Positions 32,743 to 33,030 of a DNA stretch of 33,030 bases are shown piece after piece. Both the position numbers and the translations under genes were made by a program. Position 1 is the stretch's first letter. Each line of letters opens with the position of its first letter. Location: the NCBI GenBank assembly GCA_947630775.1, contig CANRIY010000003.1, positions 1 through 33,030 on the forward strand. The letters run 5' to 3'. The notes under the pieces are model-generated. The model saw only the letters and a list, made by a program, of their open reading frames with translations. It made no database searches and was not told the DNA's origin. The stretch is from an uncultured Clostridia bacterium (GTDB taxonomy: Bacteria > Bacillota > Clostridia > Christensenellales > Borkfalkiaceae).

Positions 32743-33030
32743 TCCTTTCTTAGGGATGGCGGGAAAAGGCGGCCATTCTATTTATGGAGCCTTTTCCGCC
32801 TGAGCTGTCACGCGCCCTTACGCTCACACCTTGGCTCCCCTTATAGGGGAGCTGTCACCGCAGGTGACGGAGGGGTTTTTGAAACCCCTTTGGCTCACTT
32901 TGTTCGCCACTGTCTCATGCGGGTAGAGACCCGCATAACTTCGCGCCTGTGGGGCTCGTGCCGCCCTTCGACGACAAAAGAACGTGCGGGCGGGGCGGTC
33001 AGCATTTGCCCGAAACATATGGGCAAATGC
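32743..33030. repeat. Repeat-rich intergenic end of window
   Basis: No gene is supported. 32758-32800 forms a long imperfect hairpin (GGAAAAGGC with GCCTTTTCC arms). 32832-32880 has CTCCCCTTATAGGGGAG then CTGTCACCGCAGGTGAC, as inside mnmG. 32954-32996 is copy C (minus strand) of the dispersed element. The last 29 nt form a perfect 10-bp stem, GCATTTGCCC (33002-33011) and GGGCAAATGC (33021-33030), with a 9-nt loop. The right edge is cut. Confidence 0.65.
32954..32996 (-). repeat. Dispersed intergenic repeat, copy C
   Basis: Read on the minus strand it starts GCCCCGCCCGCAC, continues with GTTCTTTTG and ends AAGGGCGGCACGAGC, matching copies A and B. Confidence 0.65.

Noticed and set aside
32824-33018. 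Small open frame on the minus strand near the right edge
   Set aside because: It is made entirely of repeat sequence and has no ribosome site.

Overview
The window reads as chromosomal DNA of a high-GC, Gram-positive-type Clostridia-grade gut bacterium. Evidence seen: lipoproteins with short signal peptides ending in AAC or AGC, an FMN riboswitch ahead of a RibU-type ECF transporter subunit, a SpoIIE-type phosphatase, a VanW protein, a eukaryote-like NADP isocitrate dehydrogenase and sigma-A promoters that nearly all have a 17-nt spacer. A Christensenellales/Borkfalkiaceae-like lineage is my inference from the style of the lipoproteins and repeats; no rRNA or other decisive marker is present. 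I see no tRNA, rRNA, CRISPR array or transposase gene.

Layout. 1-480: intergenic repeats (a four-copy 41-bp tandem array and palindromic elements) and a terminator. 488-6498, minus strand: a 1114-residue membrane protein of unknown function, rmuC and cca. 6632-8546, plus: a lipid kinase and a PAS-SpoIIE phosphatase. 8727-17316, plus: a polysaccharide cluster of a GH16 glucanase lipoprotein, a 1225-residue lipoprotein with five related beta-sandwich-like modules, and a membrane-anchored GH3 enzyme with inverted domain order. 17381-20159: repeat-rich DNA around mnmG (minus), which itself carries a repeat element read in frame. 20160-21497 dnaA (minus), divergent from recF (21624, plus), with no dnaN between them. 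recF leads into a PHP phosphoesterase and a VanW protein. The end of the VanW frame runs through the promoter and aptamer of the FMN riboswitch that serves ribU. 25838-26408: an AT-richer Phd/ParE-type toxin-antitoxin pair. 26461-31303: a tightly overlapping operon tsaE-tsaB-rimI-hydrolase-murF-ddl. 31352-32554: icd. 32555-33030: repeats again.

How the genes fit together. The GH16/CBM-like/GH3 block probably binds and cuts a beta-glucan at the cell surface, but has no transporter in this window. tsaE and tsaB belong to tRNA t6A synthesis and mnmG to tRNA wobble-U34 modification. murF and ddl make the D-Ala-D-Ala end of the peptidoglycan precursor. cca/rmuC and dnaA/recF cover tRNA 3' ends and DNA maintenance.

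The most unusual points are the repeat element translated inside mnmG, the VanW reading frame that includes a whole promoter and most of a riboswitch, genes that look leaderless (tsaE, icd), the dnaA/recF arrangement without dnaN, and two large repeat proteins of unknown function. All coordinates and motifs were read by eye; family names come from motif recognition, not from searches.
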